From Cutibacterium sp. (GTDB lineage Bacteria > Actinomycetota > Actinomycetes > Propionibacteriales > Propionibacteriaceae): 64,000 nucleotides of DNA. The notes beneath the pieces were generated by a model that was given only the letters and a program-made list of their open reading frames with translations, had not been told where the DNA came from and ran no database searches. Below, piece by piece: positions 53,669 through 62,916 of this stretch. The stretch covers positions 124,001-188,000 of the forward strand of contig NZ_JAUNEJ010000001.1 of the NCBI RefSeq assembly GCF_030525615.1. The letters are read 5' to 3'. Both the position numbers and the translations under genes were made by a program. Each line of letters begins with the position of its first letter. Positions within the stretch are counted from its first letter, which is position 1.

Positions 53669-55829
53669 ATCCGATAACAGCGAGGCGCTGGGTCGGGCGG
53701 GTGAGGGCGACGTAAAGCACCCGGACGCCACCAGTGGGGTTCCCCGTCTCAGAGACGATCCGCTCCGGATCGACGACAACCGCGCCGTCGTATTCGAGCC
53801 CCTTGGCCTGCATCGTCGTGACTGGGATGATTCGCGGATCTGTGGCGAGGTCGCGAGCGTGGTCGACGAGGCTCGCCGGGCAGATGAGACCAACTGTCCC
53901 CTCGACCTCGCGAAGCATTGTGTTGAGCTGGGAGCGTACCTCTGTCCACAGATCGTCGGTTCGCGTCACGGTCGGCTGAACTCCCACCGAGCGCACCGCC
54001 TGCGGAAGGTCGGCGTCAGGCTGGACGGTGGTAACGACCTCGGCCGCAAGATCGAAGACTTCTGCCGGGGAACGGTAATTCTTCGTCAATGTGAAGGTTC
54101 GTGAAGGAGCGTTGCGGGTTAGTTCGTCGAAGGCAGACCGGATTTGTCGAGGATCAGGGAAGGCCGACTGGGCCGGGTCCCCGACGATCGTCCAGGAGGC
54201 TTGTGGTCCTCGGCGTCCTATCATGCGCCACTGCATTGGCGAGATGTCCTGGGCTTCGTCTACGAGGACATGGGCGTAGGTGTCTCGTGGCTCGTTCTCG
54301 TCGATCTGGCGGGAGTCATGGAGACGGTCCCCCAAAGTGACGAGTTCTTCGGCGTCACCGCCCTCAATGAAGACCGGGTCCTCGGCGTCTGGCTCGGGGG
54401 GAACTGGGCCTAGTAGGGCGGCCAACTCGTCGAGCAGAGCCATGTCAGCCACCGACCAGTCACGGCGTCCGCGCCGGTCGGTCTCGGTGGGTATGGAGTT
54501 GACGACGAGTTGGCGAGTTTCGTCATCCCAGTCGGGGGTCACTGCCTTGGCGACCGCCGGGTCAGCTAGCCGGGCCAGAACGTCTGTGGGTGACAGATTC
54601 GGCCACCACGCATTGAGGAACATCCGCCACGAAGCCTGGGAGGAGACCAAGTCGTCAAATTGTTCCTTGCTGAGGTCATGGGCGGACACGACGTCGGCAG
54701 GAAGGATGTTCCACAGTTGGTCCTTTAGCGAGGCTTCAACGGCCTCGCGACCGTCGTTGTAACGGTTGTGTTTGAGGATGCGGTGGCGGATGGAACTCAG
54801 GGTGCGGGAGTCAAGGGTGAGGACCTCGCCTTTGACGGTCACCCGAAGGCGCATGGAGTTCGGATCAGCTGACAGTGGCATGTCGACGAGCCGGGTAAGG
54901 ACGTCCACCATGTCGAGGCCGCCCTTGATGTTGGCTGTGTGCGGTTCATCGAGACGATCGGAGGAGAACTTCAAGACGTCGGAGGGTATCTGGCCGACGG
55001 AACGGAGAGTAACGGAATCCTCGCCCAGGCTGGGAAGCACCCGCTCGATATAGCTCATGAAGACAGAGGAGGGTCCGATGACGAGGACACCGCCATTTTC
55101 CAGCCGGGTGCGGTGGGAGTACAGCAGGAAGGCGGCGCGGTGCAGAGCGACGACCGTCTTGCCGGTTCCGGGGCCGCCCATGATTGTCGTCACGCCCTGG
55201 TAGGGGGCGCGGATGGCCTCGTCTTGCTCCGCCTGGATGGTCGAGACGATGGAGTGCATTTGGGTGTCGCGGGCCCGAGAGAGGGCGGCCATAAGGGCTC
55301 CCTCCCCGATGATGGGTAGATCAGTGTGTGAGGATGAGTCCAGCAGGTCGTCCTCAATGCCGAGGATTTTGTCGTCCCGGCAGCGCAGGACGCGACGACG
55401 GATGACTCCCATCGGGTCGGTCGGGGTAGCCCGGTAAAAAGGCTCTGCAGCTCGGGCGCGCCAGTCGATGACGAGTGGCTCATAGTCAGCGTCGCGTACG
55501 CCGATACGTCCAATGTGACGTACCTCGCCATCGTCGGTGAGGTCGAGTCGGCCGAAGACCAAACCCTCGTGTTCGGCATCGAGGACAGCCAACCTCTTGG
55601 CGGCGTTGTAGGAGAAGGCGTCGCGCTCGAACATCGCCGTTCCGTCCTCTTCTCGGACCCAACTGGTGCGGTCTGAGCGGTACATATCCTGGCCCGCCTT
55701 GGCGAGCATGCGAGCTTTCTTCTCGTCGATTTCCAGCTGGGTTCGGACCCGGTCGACGTGGGCCTGTTCCTTGGCGATTTCAGCTTGTACAACGCGAGGG
55801 TCAGTGGTCGAAGTGTCGTGTTCGGTCAA
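53565..55829 (-). CDS. HelD-type RNA polymerase-associated SF1 helicase/ATPase
   Basis: 754 residues. The N-terminal coiled-coil arm (about 10-60) precedes a DWRARAAEPFYRATP motif common to HelD. Walker A is GGPGTGKTVVALHR (218 on), Walker B VLVDEAQDISPMQW, and later motifs are TLTKNYRSPAEVF and YVALTRPTQRL. HelD removes stalled RNA polymerase from DNA using ATP; actinobacterial relatives (HelR) can protect against rifampicin. Its stop lies 104 bp inside the convergent metF. A specific role in drug tolerance is inference only. Confidence 0.88.
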   Translation of the reverse strand: MTEHDTSTTDPRVVQAEIAKEQAHVDRVRTQLEIDEKKARMLAKAGQDMYRSDRTSWVREEDGTAMFERDAFSYNAAKRLAVLDAEHEGLVFGRLDLTDDGEVRHIGRIGVRDADYEPLVIDWRARAAEPFYRATPTDPMGVIRRRVLRCRDDKILGIEDDLLDSSSHTDLPIIGEGALMAALSRARDTQMHSIVSTIQAEQDEAIRAPYQGVTTIMGGPGTGKTVVALHRAAFLLYSHRTRLENGGVLVIGPSSVFMSYIERVLPSLGEDSVTLRSVGQIPSDVLKFSSDRLDEPHTANIKGGLDMVDVLTRLVDMPLSADPNSMRLRVTVKGEVLTLDSRTLSSIRHRILKHNRYNDGREAVEASLKDQLWNILPADVVSAHDLSKEQFDDLVSSQASWRMFLNAWWPNLSPTDVLARLADPAVAKAVTPDWDDETRQLVVNSIPTETDRRGRRDWSVADMALLDELAALLGPVPPEPDAEDPVFIEGGDAEELVTLGDRLHDSRQIDENEPRDTYAHVLVDEAQDISPMQWRMIGRRGPQASWTIVGDPAQSAFPDPRQIRSAFDELTRNAPSRTFTLTKNYRSPAEVFDLAAEVVTTVQPDADLPQAVRSVGVQPTVTRTDDLWTEVRSQLNTMLREVEGTVGLICPASLVDHARDLATDPRIIPVTTMQAKGLEYDGAVVVDPERIVSETGNPTGGVRVLYVALTRPTQRLAVIGFTQQKSPGTVPADQPVSAGAARAWSEALWSHETC

Positions 55830-55873
55830 AGTCGTCCTTCACGAGAGCCTGCCTCGGACTTGGTGTCGCGGGG

Positions 55874-57040
55874 CTAACGAACAAGTCTACGCGTCGAGGC
55901 TCGATCGGTGGAACTGTGACCTCGCCGCAGGCGCCCTGCTGCTCCGATGGCTTTGTTGGTGGGGCTTATGTCCTCTCCGGTAAGACGTTCGTGGGTGAGA
56001 TAGGCGGCCAGAGCGCCGGTTAAGAGCCTCGCCCAGGGTTCTGGGCCGCCGTGTGATGCGGGGGAGGCAGGCAAGGTCGGGATTGATTTGTGCTGGGTCC
56101 ACGTCATGAGAGGACGATCACGCCATGACGACCACACGGTGCCCATGCCAGGGTCGGGAATGGGACGAGTGTGGTCATGACAGATTCGGTGCGTCTGGCT
56201 GCCATCCCACCAAGTCCATGTCTCGATGAGTCCGTCGGGGGTCCATTCCAGCGTGTGATCGATGCCGTTGTGGGGGAGCTGCTCGTCACTCATGGTGACG
56301 GTGACAGTGGGGGAGAGCCAGGGCTGGGGTGCGCGATGCCATCGGGAACGCCGAGGGACGGGGGAGATGGTGTCGATGATGGCGTCTGGAGGTGAGGTTG
56401 GTGAGGGATCGATTTTCACCCCGCGTTTGGTCAGTCTGCGGTCGAGAAGACTCAACAACGGTTGAAGGTCGGTGGGGCCATGGGGTCCAACCAGGTTCCA
56501 GCAGCCGAAGATTCGCGTCACAGCAAGTCGAGTCTCATCGGTGGACAACTCAGCGAGAGGAGAACACAGATCAACGTGAATGGCCTCAGGAAGAGTGGAG
56601 GGCCGTGAAGTTACCGCCTTCTCGACTCCGTTGCGGCGTCGAGCCTGCCAGATGGTGTCAGCGTGGTCGAGGACGTCACGCCAGGTATTCGCGGTGTGCT
56701 CCCCGTAGCGATCGCGGACGGCATGGATCTGCTCTCCTCGTTCCGTCGGCATTGTCACTATGTCATCGCCAGCCCGGAGGCGGCGGTCAGGTTCCTTAAC
56801 CAGATTCAAGCCAATCTCAGCCAGTTCTGCGTCCATGGCTCGTCCGGATTTTGCGAACAGATCTCGCCACGCCGAGGGCAGCTCAAGAGTAGCGCCGATC
56901 TCGGGTGCCAGCGGATGTGGGGAGTCAGCTCGCCATCGCGGTAAGGATGTGACGATGGTGACATTGTGTCCGGCTCGGGCCAGTCTCAGGGCGGCAGCCA
57001 GAGCAACGAGTTCGTCTCCGAGGATGTGAACCGTTCCCAT
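55874..57040 (-). CDS. FAD/NAD(P)-binding protein-like, function unknown
   Basis: 388 residues. It starts with a Rossmann-type dinucleotide site in a degenerate form: MGTVHILGDELVALAAALRL followed by ARAGHNVTIV, in which the usual GxGxxG is not intact. The remainder contains FGCWNLVGPHGPTDL and a Pro/Trp-rich part, as in distant amine-oxidase or phytoene-desaturase relatives. The ATG at 57040 has GGAGGAG about 8 bases upstream, and the longer frame from 57379 overlaps the divergent hydrolase. The substrate is unknown and catalytic competence is uncertain. Confidence 0.6.
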   Translation of the reverse strand: MGTVHILGDELVALAAALRLARAGHNVTIVTSLPRWRADSPHPLAPEIGATLELPSAWRDLFAKSGRAMDAELAEIGLNLVKEPDRRLRAGDDIVTMPTERGEQIHAVRDRYGEHTANTWRDVLDHADTIWQARRRNGVEKAVTSRPSTLPEAIHVDLCSPLAELSTDETRLAVTRIFGCWNLVGPHGPTDLQPLLSLLDRRLTKRGVKIDPSPTSPPDAIIDTISPVPRRSRWHRAPQPWLSPTVTVTMSDEQLPHNGIDHTLEWTPDGLIETWTWWDGSQTHRICHDHTRPIPDPGMGTVWSSWRDRPLMTWTQHKSIPTLPASPASHGGPEPWARLLTGALAAYLTHERLTGEDISPTNKAIGAAGRLRRGHSSTDRASTRRLVR

Positions 57041-57055
57041 ATTCCTGCTCCTCCC

Positions 57056-57796
57056 ATGGTTGTACAGCCGAAAATACGATCTATCGTGCCAGAGGTGAAC
57101 ACGGATCTTCCTGTTGTCGCCGTCCATGGAATCACCAGCTCGCCAACCACATGGGGTGGTCTTGTGCTGGCATTTAACGTCGAGAAGGTTCCCGTCCATC
57201 AGCTGTCTCTTCTGGGACATGGCCCGATTGATACCCGCAGGGGAGTCGGAACTAACTATCCTCTGGAAGCTTTCGCTACCGATGTTATTGAGCAGATGGA
57301 CGCTCGCAACGTTGAAAAATGTGCCCTGGTAGGTCACTCCCTGGGTGCCCTGGTGTCGTCCATGGTGGCTCAACGGCAACCAGAGCGATGTGATCGGGTG
57401 TTGCTGGAAGATATGCCCGTGCTGCGACGGGTGCCTCAGGATCCACCGCCCATGAGGAGGTACTCCGATGCCTTACTTCTGGAGGTAGCGGCGGTTGCTG
57501 GACGCAGGAAGTTCGACCCCAAGATGGTGTGGAAGGTCAGCCGCGAGTTACTCAAGCCCAATCCGCAGTGGTGGGAGGGAATGTCCCGGCTGACCATGCC
57601 GGTTCTCGTCATCGGGGGAGGTAAGTCGTCATACCTGCGTCAGGACCGGTTGCACGATGTGGTCAACGCACTGCCGGACGCCCGGATGGTCACCATTGAG
57701 GGGGGGACACCGCGCTCACATCACGAAAGGCGACGAGTTCTGCGACGTTGCAGTTCCTTTTCTTACCGGTGGCAGACACATCAACCGAAGGCATAA
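57056..57796 (+). pseudogene. Alpha/beta hydrolase frameshifted at a G7 tract (possible phase-variable gene)
   Basis: The frame encodes an alpha/beta hydrolase of 246 residues with VVAVHGITSSPTTWGG (oxyanion region) and the nucleophile elbow GHSLG (Ser95). At the G7 tract (57700-57706, about codon 215) the frame shifts: it continues as TPRSHHERRRV and stops at 57796. Removing one G gives GGHRAHITKGDEFCDVAVPF, with the expected catalytic histidine, and a stop at 57815, about 252 residues. So the visible frame lacks that histidine. The start is uncertain: ATG 57056 is used, but it has no good ribosome site and lies only 15 bp from the divergent gene. An assembly error in the G-run is also possible. 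Confidence 0.8.
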
Positions 57797-57871
57797 CGGA
57801 ACCCAGGATATGTGAGCCATGAGCGAACTACGCTCAACTCTGTTGTTGAGTCTGGGTGGCTCATGTCTAAA

Positions 57872-57892
57872 CTTGAGTCATCACGACTCAGA
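57872..57892 (+). promoter_or_regulatory. HAIR-like operator for HspR
   Basis: CTTGAGT-N7-ACTCAGA matches the HspR-associated inverted repeat (CTTGAGT-N7-ACTCAAG) at 12 of 14 positions with the exact 7-base spacing. It lies 44 bp upstream of the hsp20 ATG. It suggests HspR repression relieved by heat. A related inverted repeat, CTCAAC-N6-GTTGAG, sits at 57833-57850. Confidence 0.8.
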
Positions 57893-57935
57893 GTGAGTCG
57901 ATGCAGGAAACTGCTGAATGTGCAGGAGTGTTGAG

Positions 57936-58394
57936 ATGGCTCATACCTTTGACCCCTTCCGTGAGATGGATCGACTGCTCTCCGACGTCACCAGGACGCC
58001 GGCGACTGTGGCGGTTCCCATGGACCTTTACCGAGATGGCGACAACTACATCGTGGCGGTGGACCTTCCGGGAGTCGACCCGGCGTCTATCGACATTGAC
58101 ATCGACGATCGCACCCTGACTATTCGCGCCGAGCGTGCAGCCAAGGTGAATCAGGACGTGCAGTGGCTCTCTCGTGAGCGGGCCATGGGCACCTTCGCTC
58201 GCCAGCTCACTCTCGGACACGGGCTGGCCACCGATCGAATCACAGCCGAGTACACCGATGGCGTACTCACCCTAACGATCCCGGTTGCTGAGACTGCCAA
58301 GCCGCGCAAGGTGGAAGTCAAGCATGGCTCGACCACCATTGCTGGCACGGTCGACCAGGCTCAGGTCGGTTCAGGCGATCACCAGGAGCAGTGA
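57936..58394 (+). CDS. hsp20: Small heat-shock protein, Hsp20/alpha-crystallin
   Basis: 152 residues. It begins MAHTFDPFREMDRLLSDVTR and has an alpha-crystallin domain (about 35-135) with VDLPGVDPASIDIDIDDRTL and GVLTLTIPVAE. It is an ATP-independent chaperone that holds unfolding proteins. GGAG lies 7 bases before the ATG. The HAIR-like site upstream indicates HspR control, and a strong terminator follows. No other heat-shock gene is adjacent. Confidence 0.93.
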   Translation: MAHTFDPFREMDRLLSDVTRTPATVAVPMDLYRDGDNYIVAVDLPGVDPASIDIDIDDRTLTIRAERAAKVNQDVQWLSRERAMGTFARQLTLGHGLATDRITAEYTDGVLTLTIPVAETAKPRKVEVKHGSTTIAGTVDQAQVGSGDHQEQ

Positions 58395-58410
58395 GTTCGT
58401 CAAAGCTCAT

Positions 58411-58452
58411 ACGACGGCCGGTTCCCAGCAATGGGAGCCGGCCGTCGTGTTT
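58411..58452 (+). terminator. Rho-independent terminator after hsp20
   Basis: A 16-bp stem with one G-T wobble (58411-58426 with 58433-58448, 6-nt loop) is followed by GTTTT. Confidence 0.92.
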
Positions 58453-58499
58453 TCGGGTCTGGGGGCCGTACCCACCTCTTTCAGCCGAAGCAAGAAGCC

Positions 58500-58613
58500 A
58501 TGGGATTCCACCGCAGCATTGCCGACGCCGTAGTTGCGCATGATCCAGAGGCTGCTGCGGACGCCATGAAAGAGATCGTTGTGGAGGTTCATGAGGCTAT
58601 GTGTTCGCAGCTT
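58500..58613 (+). pseudogene. Remnant of a GntR/FCD-type regulator
   Basis: The short frame reads MGFHRSIADAVVAHDPEAAA and continues DAMKEIVVEVHEAM, which matches the last helices of an FCD ligand-binding domain. The rest of that domain and the DNA-binding domain are missing. It directly precedes an intact GntR gene. It could be debris of an old duplicate, or a fragment left by deletion. Confidence 0.65.
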
Positions 58614-58676
58614 AGGAAAGGCACAGGGTGTGCGTGTCGGCGGTGTGTAAACATCACATAATTCAGATAAATGCTA

Positions 58677-58702
58677 TTGTTATACGGCACTGACGATAAC
58701 AA
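58677..58702. promoter_or_regulatory. Inverted repeat upstream of the GntR regulator gene
   Basis: TTGTTAT and ATAACAA are perfect 7-bp inverted arms with a 12-base spacer, 34 bp upstream of the regulator start, in an AT-rich stretch. It could be the regulator's own operator, although the spacing is longer than usual for this family. Confidence 0.45.
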
Positions 58703-58736
58703 CCATTGAGCGTTCCCCGAGGAAATCGGACCTCAT

Positions 58737-59456
58737 ATGTGGACGTGCGCTACCTTTATTAGTATGCCTCAGGAGTTCCTCGCTTCATCAGTTGCTAGCC
58801 GTCTGGGCGCTCGCATTGTCGACGGTGATCTTCAGGCCGGTGATGTGCTGCGTCTGGAAGATATTGAGCAGGAGTCTGGCGCGTCCCGTTCCGTCTGCCG
58901 CGAGGCAGTCAAGATTCTTGAGTCTGTCAACTTGGTGCGCTCCCGGCGTCACGTCGGTGTGACAGTGCTGCCATCGGACCAGTGGGACGTACTGTCTCCC
59001 AAAGTCGTGCATTGGCATATGTCGGGCAATAAGCGCGATCAGGAAATGGGTTGGACGAACGAGTTGCGTATTGCATTGGAACCGATTGCGGCTCGACTCG
59101 CTGCCGAGCGCGCCGACGGTGCTGACCTCAGGTTGTTGCAGAACGCAGTGTCTGGCATGACACAAGCCATTCGCGATGGTGATTCGAAGGGCCTTGCCTA
59201 CAATGACCATGCGTTCCATCGTGCTCTTCTTGCTGCTACTCGTAACCCGCTGTATGTCGCCCACGTCCCGTTGATGCTTAGCTATCTTGATGAGCAGTAC
59301 GAGGACCAAGAAGTGACTGATGAGGATCGCGCCAATCTCGTTCATTATCGCGACATTCTTGATGCCATCACCATGAGTGACGGTGATGGCGCTGAGCGTG
59401 CCACCCGTGCTGTCGTCATGCGGCTTTCCCGGGTCGCGCCGCAGGCAGCTGCTTGA
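58737..59456 (+). CDS. GntR-family (FCD/FadR subgroup) transcriptional regulator
   Basis: 239 residues. A winged HTH at the N terminus (about 15-80: LRLEDIEQESGASRSVCREA) is followed by a helical FCD domain (about 95-230), with DHAFHRALLAATRN holding the typical ligand-binding histidine. Related regulators respond to gluconate or other sugar acids, and VVHWHMSG is common in the gluconate group. The ligand is not decided. The start is ATG 58737 or ATG 58764; the first has GGA 8 bases upstream. It has an upstream inverted repeat and a downstream terminator, so it is a single-gene unit. Confidence 0.88.
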   Translation: MWTCATFISMPQEFLASSVASRLGARIVDGDLQAGDVLRLEDIEQESGASRSVCREAVKILESVNLVRSRRHVGVTVLPSDQWDVLSPKVVHWHMSGNKRDQEMGWTNELRIALEPIAARLAAERADGADLRLLQNAVSGMTQAIRDGDSKGLAYNDHAFHRALLAATRNPLYVAHVPLMLSYLDEQYEDQEVTDEDRANLVHYRDILDAITMSDGDGAERATRAVVMRLSRVAPQAAA

Positions 59457-59489
59457 TAGACCTGTATCTGGGGCTTGTTCTTGACATCG

Positions 59490-59531
59490 ACTGGCCGGGA
59501 TCCGACGTAGATCGAACCCCGGCCAGTTTTG
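59490..59531. terminator. Bidirectional terminator between the GntR gene and gcvP
   Basis: ACTGGCCGGG and CCCGGCCAGT form the outer stem at 59490-59499 and 59518-59527, with a TTTT run on the plus side. It separates the convergent regulator and glycine-cleavage operon. Confidence 0.85.
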
Positions 59532-59538
59532 GTACTCA

Positions 59539-62517
59539 TCAGTCCTCAAACGCCTCTGGTGGAGGACACGTACACATCAGGTGACGGTCTCCGTAGGTGT
59601 TGTCGACTCGGCCAACCGGAGGCCAGTACTTGGCTTGGATTCGGGTGAAAGTGCTGACGTCCAACCCACGCTCTTGATCTCGCTGGACTCCTAGACGCAT
59701 ACCGGGGTAGCAGCCCAGCTCACGAGGGTAAGGATGGTTCCACTCGTCGGCCACCAGGCGGGCAGCTGGGTGCGGTGCGTTGACGAGCGGGTTGTCGTCG
59801 GCAGGCCAGTGACCCGATTGCACCATCCGGGCTTCCTCAACAATCGCCAGCATGGCGTCGCAGAAGCGGTCCAGTTCGGCAAGGTCCTCTGATTCGGTCG
59901 GCTCCACCATGAGGGTCCCCGCAACCGGAAAACTCATCGTCGGTGCATGGAAGCCGTAATCGATAAGTCGCTTGGCCACATCGTCGACGGTGATACCCGT
60001 TTCGGCCGTCAGCGGTCGCAGGTCCAGAATGCACTCGTGCGCCACGTAACCGTTCTGACCGGTGTAGAGGACCGGGATCTTGTCGTGGACGCGGTGTGCG
60101 ATGTAGTTGGCGTTGAGGACCGCTACCTCTGTCGCGAACTGCAAGCCCTCAAGCCCCATGAGTCGCAGGTACGCCCAGGAAATGGGTAGGACAGACACCG
60201 ATCCGAACGGTGCTGCGGACACGGCGTGCCCGTTGTGGGCTACCGTCCCGCCACCATTGAGCGGGTGCTCATTGCGTGGATTGAGCGGGTGGCCAGGTAG
60301 GAAGGGGGCCAAGTGAGCTTTCGCAGCCACCGGGCCAACACCAGGGCCACCACCGCCGTGAGGTATGGCGAAGGTCTTGTGCAGATTGAGATGACTGACG
60401 TCGCCGCCAATTCGGGCAAATTGTCCCCATCCGACGAGGGCGTTGAAGTTGGCCCCATCGATGTAGACCTGGCCGCCGGCCTCGTGGACCATGTCACAGA
60501 CCTGTCGCACGCCGTCCTCGTAGACGCCATGGGTCGATGGGTAGGTAATCATGATCGCGGCGATACGGCCCTCATTCTGGGCAATTTTGGCAGCCAAGTC
60601 GTCTCTATCGATGGTGCCGTCGTCATTGGACTTCACGACGACGACCTTGAGACCGGCCAAGGCGGCCGAGGCAGCATTGGTGCCGTGGGCAGAAGCCGGA
60701 ACGAGACACACAGTGCGCTCGGTGTCCCCGCGAGACAGGTGATAACTGCGGATGGCTGCTAGACCGGTGTATTCGCCCTGAGAACCTGCGTTGGGCTGCA
60801 GGGAGACGGTGTCGTAACCGGTAAGCTCGGTCAGCCAGATCTCCAGGTCGCGGATGAGTTTCAAGCTTCCGGCCTGATCCTCCGCCGGGGCAAAGGGATG
60901 CATCTGACCGAACTCCGGCCACGTCATGGCCTCCATCTCAGCTGCCGCGTTGAGCTTCATGGTGCATGAGCCGAGCGGAATCATGCCCCGGTCCAGCCCA
61001 TAGTCACGATCCGCCAACCTCTTCAGATAACGCATCATGGCGGTCTCAGTGTGGTAGCTGGAGAACACCGGGTGTGTCATGAAGTCGGAGGTGCGGCGTA
61101 GGTCCTGCGGCCAGACTTCCTGCGTCGGGGTTTGGAGGCTGTCGCTGTCGCCGCCCAGTAGTTGAGCGAGTTCGCGCAGCTCATCGGGAGTGACTGTCTC
61201 GTCGATGGCGATCTGAAGGGTGTCCTCATCAACGAGGTCCAAGGTGTATCCGCCTTCGCGGGCTCTGTTCCACAGCTTCCTGGAACTGCCCTTAGCAGTA
61301 ATGCGAAGGGTGTCGAAGAACGGTTCATCGGCGACTTCCAGACCACCAGCCGTTAAGGCCGAGGCGAGCTGGTGAGCTTGATTGCGTACCCGCGTGGCGA
61401 TCCGGGTGAGACCCTTCGGCCCATGCCAGATGGCGAAGGCAGCAGCTGCGACAGCAAGAAGTACCTGAGCGGTACAGATATTGCTGGTGGCCTTGTCCCG
61501 GCGAATGTGCTGCTCGCGAGTCTGCAGAGCCAGGCGATACGCGGGATTACCATCGGCGTCATTCGAGACGCCCACCAGACGCCCGGGGATTTGACGCTCC
61601 AGCCCAGCGCGTACCGACATGTAAGCCGCGTGTGGACCGCCATTGCCCATCGGAACGCCAAAGCGCTGCGAGGAACCGACGGCGACATCTGCGCCATATT
61701 CTCCCGGCGGAGTCATGAGGGTCAGAGCCAGTATGTCGCACTCGGCAACGGCGATGCCGCCAACCTGGTGAACGGCTTCGAAAACCTCGGAAGGATTCCA
61801 CAGCGCACCGGCGCTGTCGGGGTAAGGGGCCAGCACACCGAAGCAACCAGCCTCGACTTCGGGCCGCCAACACTGTGGGTCGCGGAGATCAGTTTCGACG
61901 ACTTCGATACCTGCCGCTTCAGCATGGCCAAGAACAACGTCTCGAACCTGATCGAAGATTCGGGTGTGAATTAGGAAGCGGTTGGATTTCACCTTACGGG
62001 TCGCGCGGCGGGCCAACAGCATTCCCTCGGAAGCCGCAGTGGCCTCATCGAGCAGGGAGGAATTTGCCAGGGGCAGACCGGTGAGATCGGTGATGAGCTG
62101 CTGGTAAATCGTCAATACTTCGAGACGACCTTGGGAGATTTCCGGCTGATACGGGGTGTAGGCGGTGTACCAGGAAGGATTCTCCAGGATGTTGCGGCGT
62201 ATAACGGGTGGGGTCAGGGTTCCGTAATAGCCACGCCCGATGAGGGCGCGGGTGACACGGTTGCTCTGTGCAATGTCAGAGAGTTCGGCCCGAACAGTCT
62301 CCTCCTCAGCGGCCGGCGGCAGATTCGGGGTACGAACGGAGCAGCTGTCTCCGTCAGGATTAAGGACGGAAGGCGGGATAGCGTCACGAACTATGTGTTC
62401 GGTCACTCCAACTGTCTTGGCAATGAATCGCAAATCCTCGTCGACAGATCCGACGTGACGGGTTGAGAAGGGACGTGCCCCCTCGTGGGTGTGCCGATCC
62501 TGGTCGATCATCGCCAT
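59539..62517 (-). CDS. gcvP: Glycine dehydrogenase (P protein of the glycine cleavage system)
   Basis: 992 residues, fused N- and C-halves as in most actinobacteria. It decarboxylates glycine with PLP and passes the aminomethyl group to the lipoyl arm of GcvH. The PLP lysine lies in HLNLHKTFAIPHGGGGPG. RHVGSVDEDLRFI starts the first half, and YHTETAMMRYLKRLADRD and QPNAGSQGEY lie in the second. The ATG at 62517 shares one base with the gcvH stop; a GTG at 62520 is also possible. It is the last gene of gcvT-gcvH-gcvP. Confidence 0.96.
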   Translation of the reverse strand: MAMIDQDRHTHEGARPFSTRHVGSVDEDLRFIAKTVGVTEHIVRDAIPPSVLNPDGDSCSVRTPNLPPAAEEETVRAELSDIAQSNRVTRALIGRGYYGTLTPPVIRRNILENPSWYTAYTPYQPEISQGRLEVLTIYQQLITDLTGLPLANSSLLDEATAASEGMLLARRATRKVKSNRFLIHTRIFDQVRDVVLGHAEAAGIEVVETDLRDPQCWRPEVEAGCFGVLAPYPDSAGALWNPSEVFEAVHQVGGIAVAECDILALTLMTPPGEYGADVAVGSSQRFGVPMGNGGPHAAYMSVRAGLERQIPGRLVGVSNDADGNPAYRLALQTREQHIRRDKATSNICTAQVLLAVAAAAFAIWHGPKGLTRIATRVRNQAHQLASALTAGGLEVADEPFFDTLRITAKGSSRKLWNRAREGGYTLDLVDEDTLQIAIDETVTPDELRELAQLLGGDSDSLQTPTQEVWPQDLRRTSDFMTHPVFSSYHTETAMMRYLKRLADRDYGLDRGMIPLGSCTMKLNAAAEMEAMTWPEFGQMHPFAPAEDQAGSLKLIRDLEIWLTELTGYDTVSLQPNAGSQGEYTGLAAIRSYHLSRGDTERTVCLVPASAHGTNAASAALAGLKVVVVKSNDDGTIDRDDLAAKIAQNEGRIAAIMITYPSTHGVYEDGVRQVCDMVHEAGGQVYIDGANFNALVGWGQFARIGGDVSHLNLHKTFAIPHGGGGPGVGPVAAKAHLAPFLPGHPLNPRNEHPLNGGGTVAHNGHAVSAAPFGSVSVLPISWAYLRLMGLEGLQFATEVAVLNANYIAHRVHDKIPVLYTGQNGYVAHECILDLRPLTAETGITVDDVAKRLIDYGFHAPTMSFPVAGTLMVEPTESEDLAELDRFCDAMLAIVEEARMVQSGHWPADDNPLVNAPHPAARLVADEWNHPYPRELGCYPGMRLGVQRDQERGLDVSTFTRIQAKYWPPVGRVDNTYGDRHLMCTCPPPEAFED

Positions 62518-62888
62518 CACTCGGCGGTGAGCTTGAGGTAGGCGTCGCGGTCCATCAGGTCTTCAGCGAGCTGTCCGCCCGAGACCTTGAACAGCCATCC
62601 CTGACCGAAGGGGTCGGAATTGACGAGCTCAGGGGATTCAGAGATGGCCTCGTTGACGTCGGAAACGGTCCCAGTGACCGGGCTGAACAGGTCAGAGACC
62701 GACTTGGTCGACTCCACCTCGCCGACGACCGATCCGGCCTGGACGTCGCTGCCCTCCTCGGGAATGTCGACAAAGACGACGTCGCCGAGGGCCTCAGCGG
62801 CGTAGTCGGTGATGCCAACGGTGACGACATCGCCGTCAATGGCCACCCACTCGTGCTCGGCAGAATACTTGAGATCGGACAGGTTCAT
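62517..62888 (-). CDS. gcvH: Glycine cleavage H protein
   Basis: 123 residues. It carries the lipoyl arm between the P, T and L proteins. The lipoylation lysine is Lys62 in VGEVESTKSVSDLFSPV. The rest (EHEWVAIDGDVVTVGITDYA) is typical. The ATG at 62888 has AGGAG 6-7 bases upstream. It lies 28 bp after gcvT and overlaps gcvP by one base. It is a likely client of LipB and LipA, both encoded in the window. Confidence 0.97.
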   Translation of the reverse strand: MNLSDLKYSAEHEWVAIDGDVVTVGITDYAAEALGDVVFVDIPEEGSDVQAGSVVGEVESTKSVSDLFSPVTGTVSDVNEAISESPELVNSDPFGQGWLFKVSGGQLAEDLMDRDAYLKLTAE

Positions 62889-62916
62889 AGTTGCTCCTAA
62901 TGATTGGTGGTTGGTG

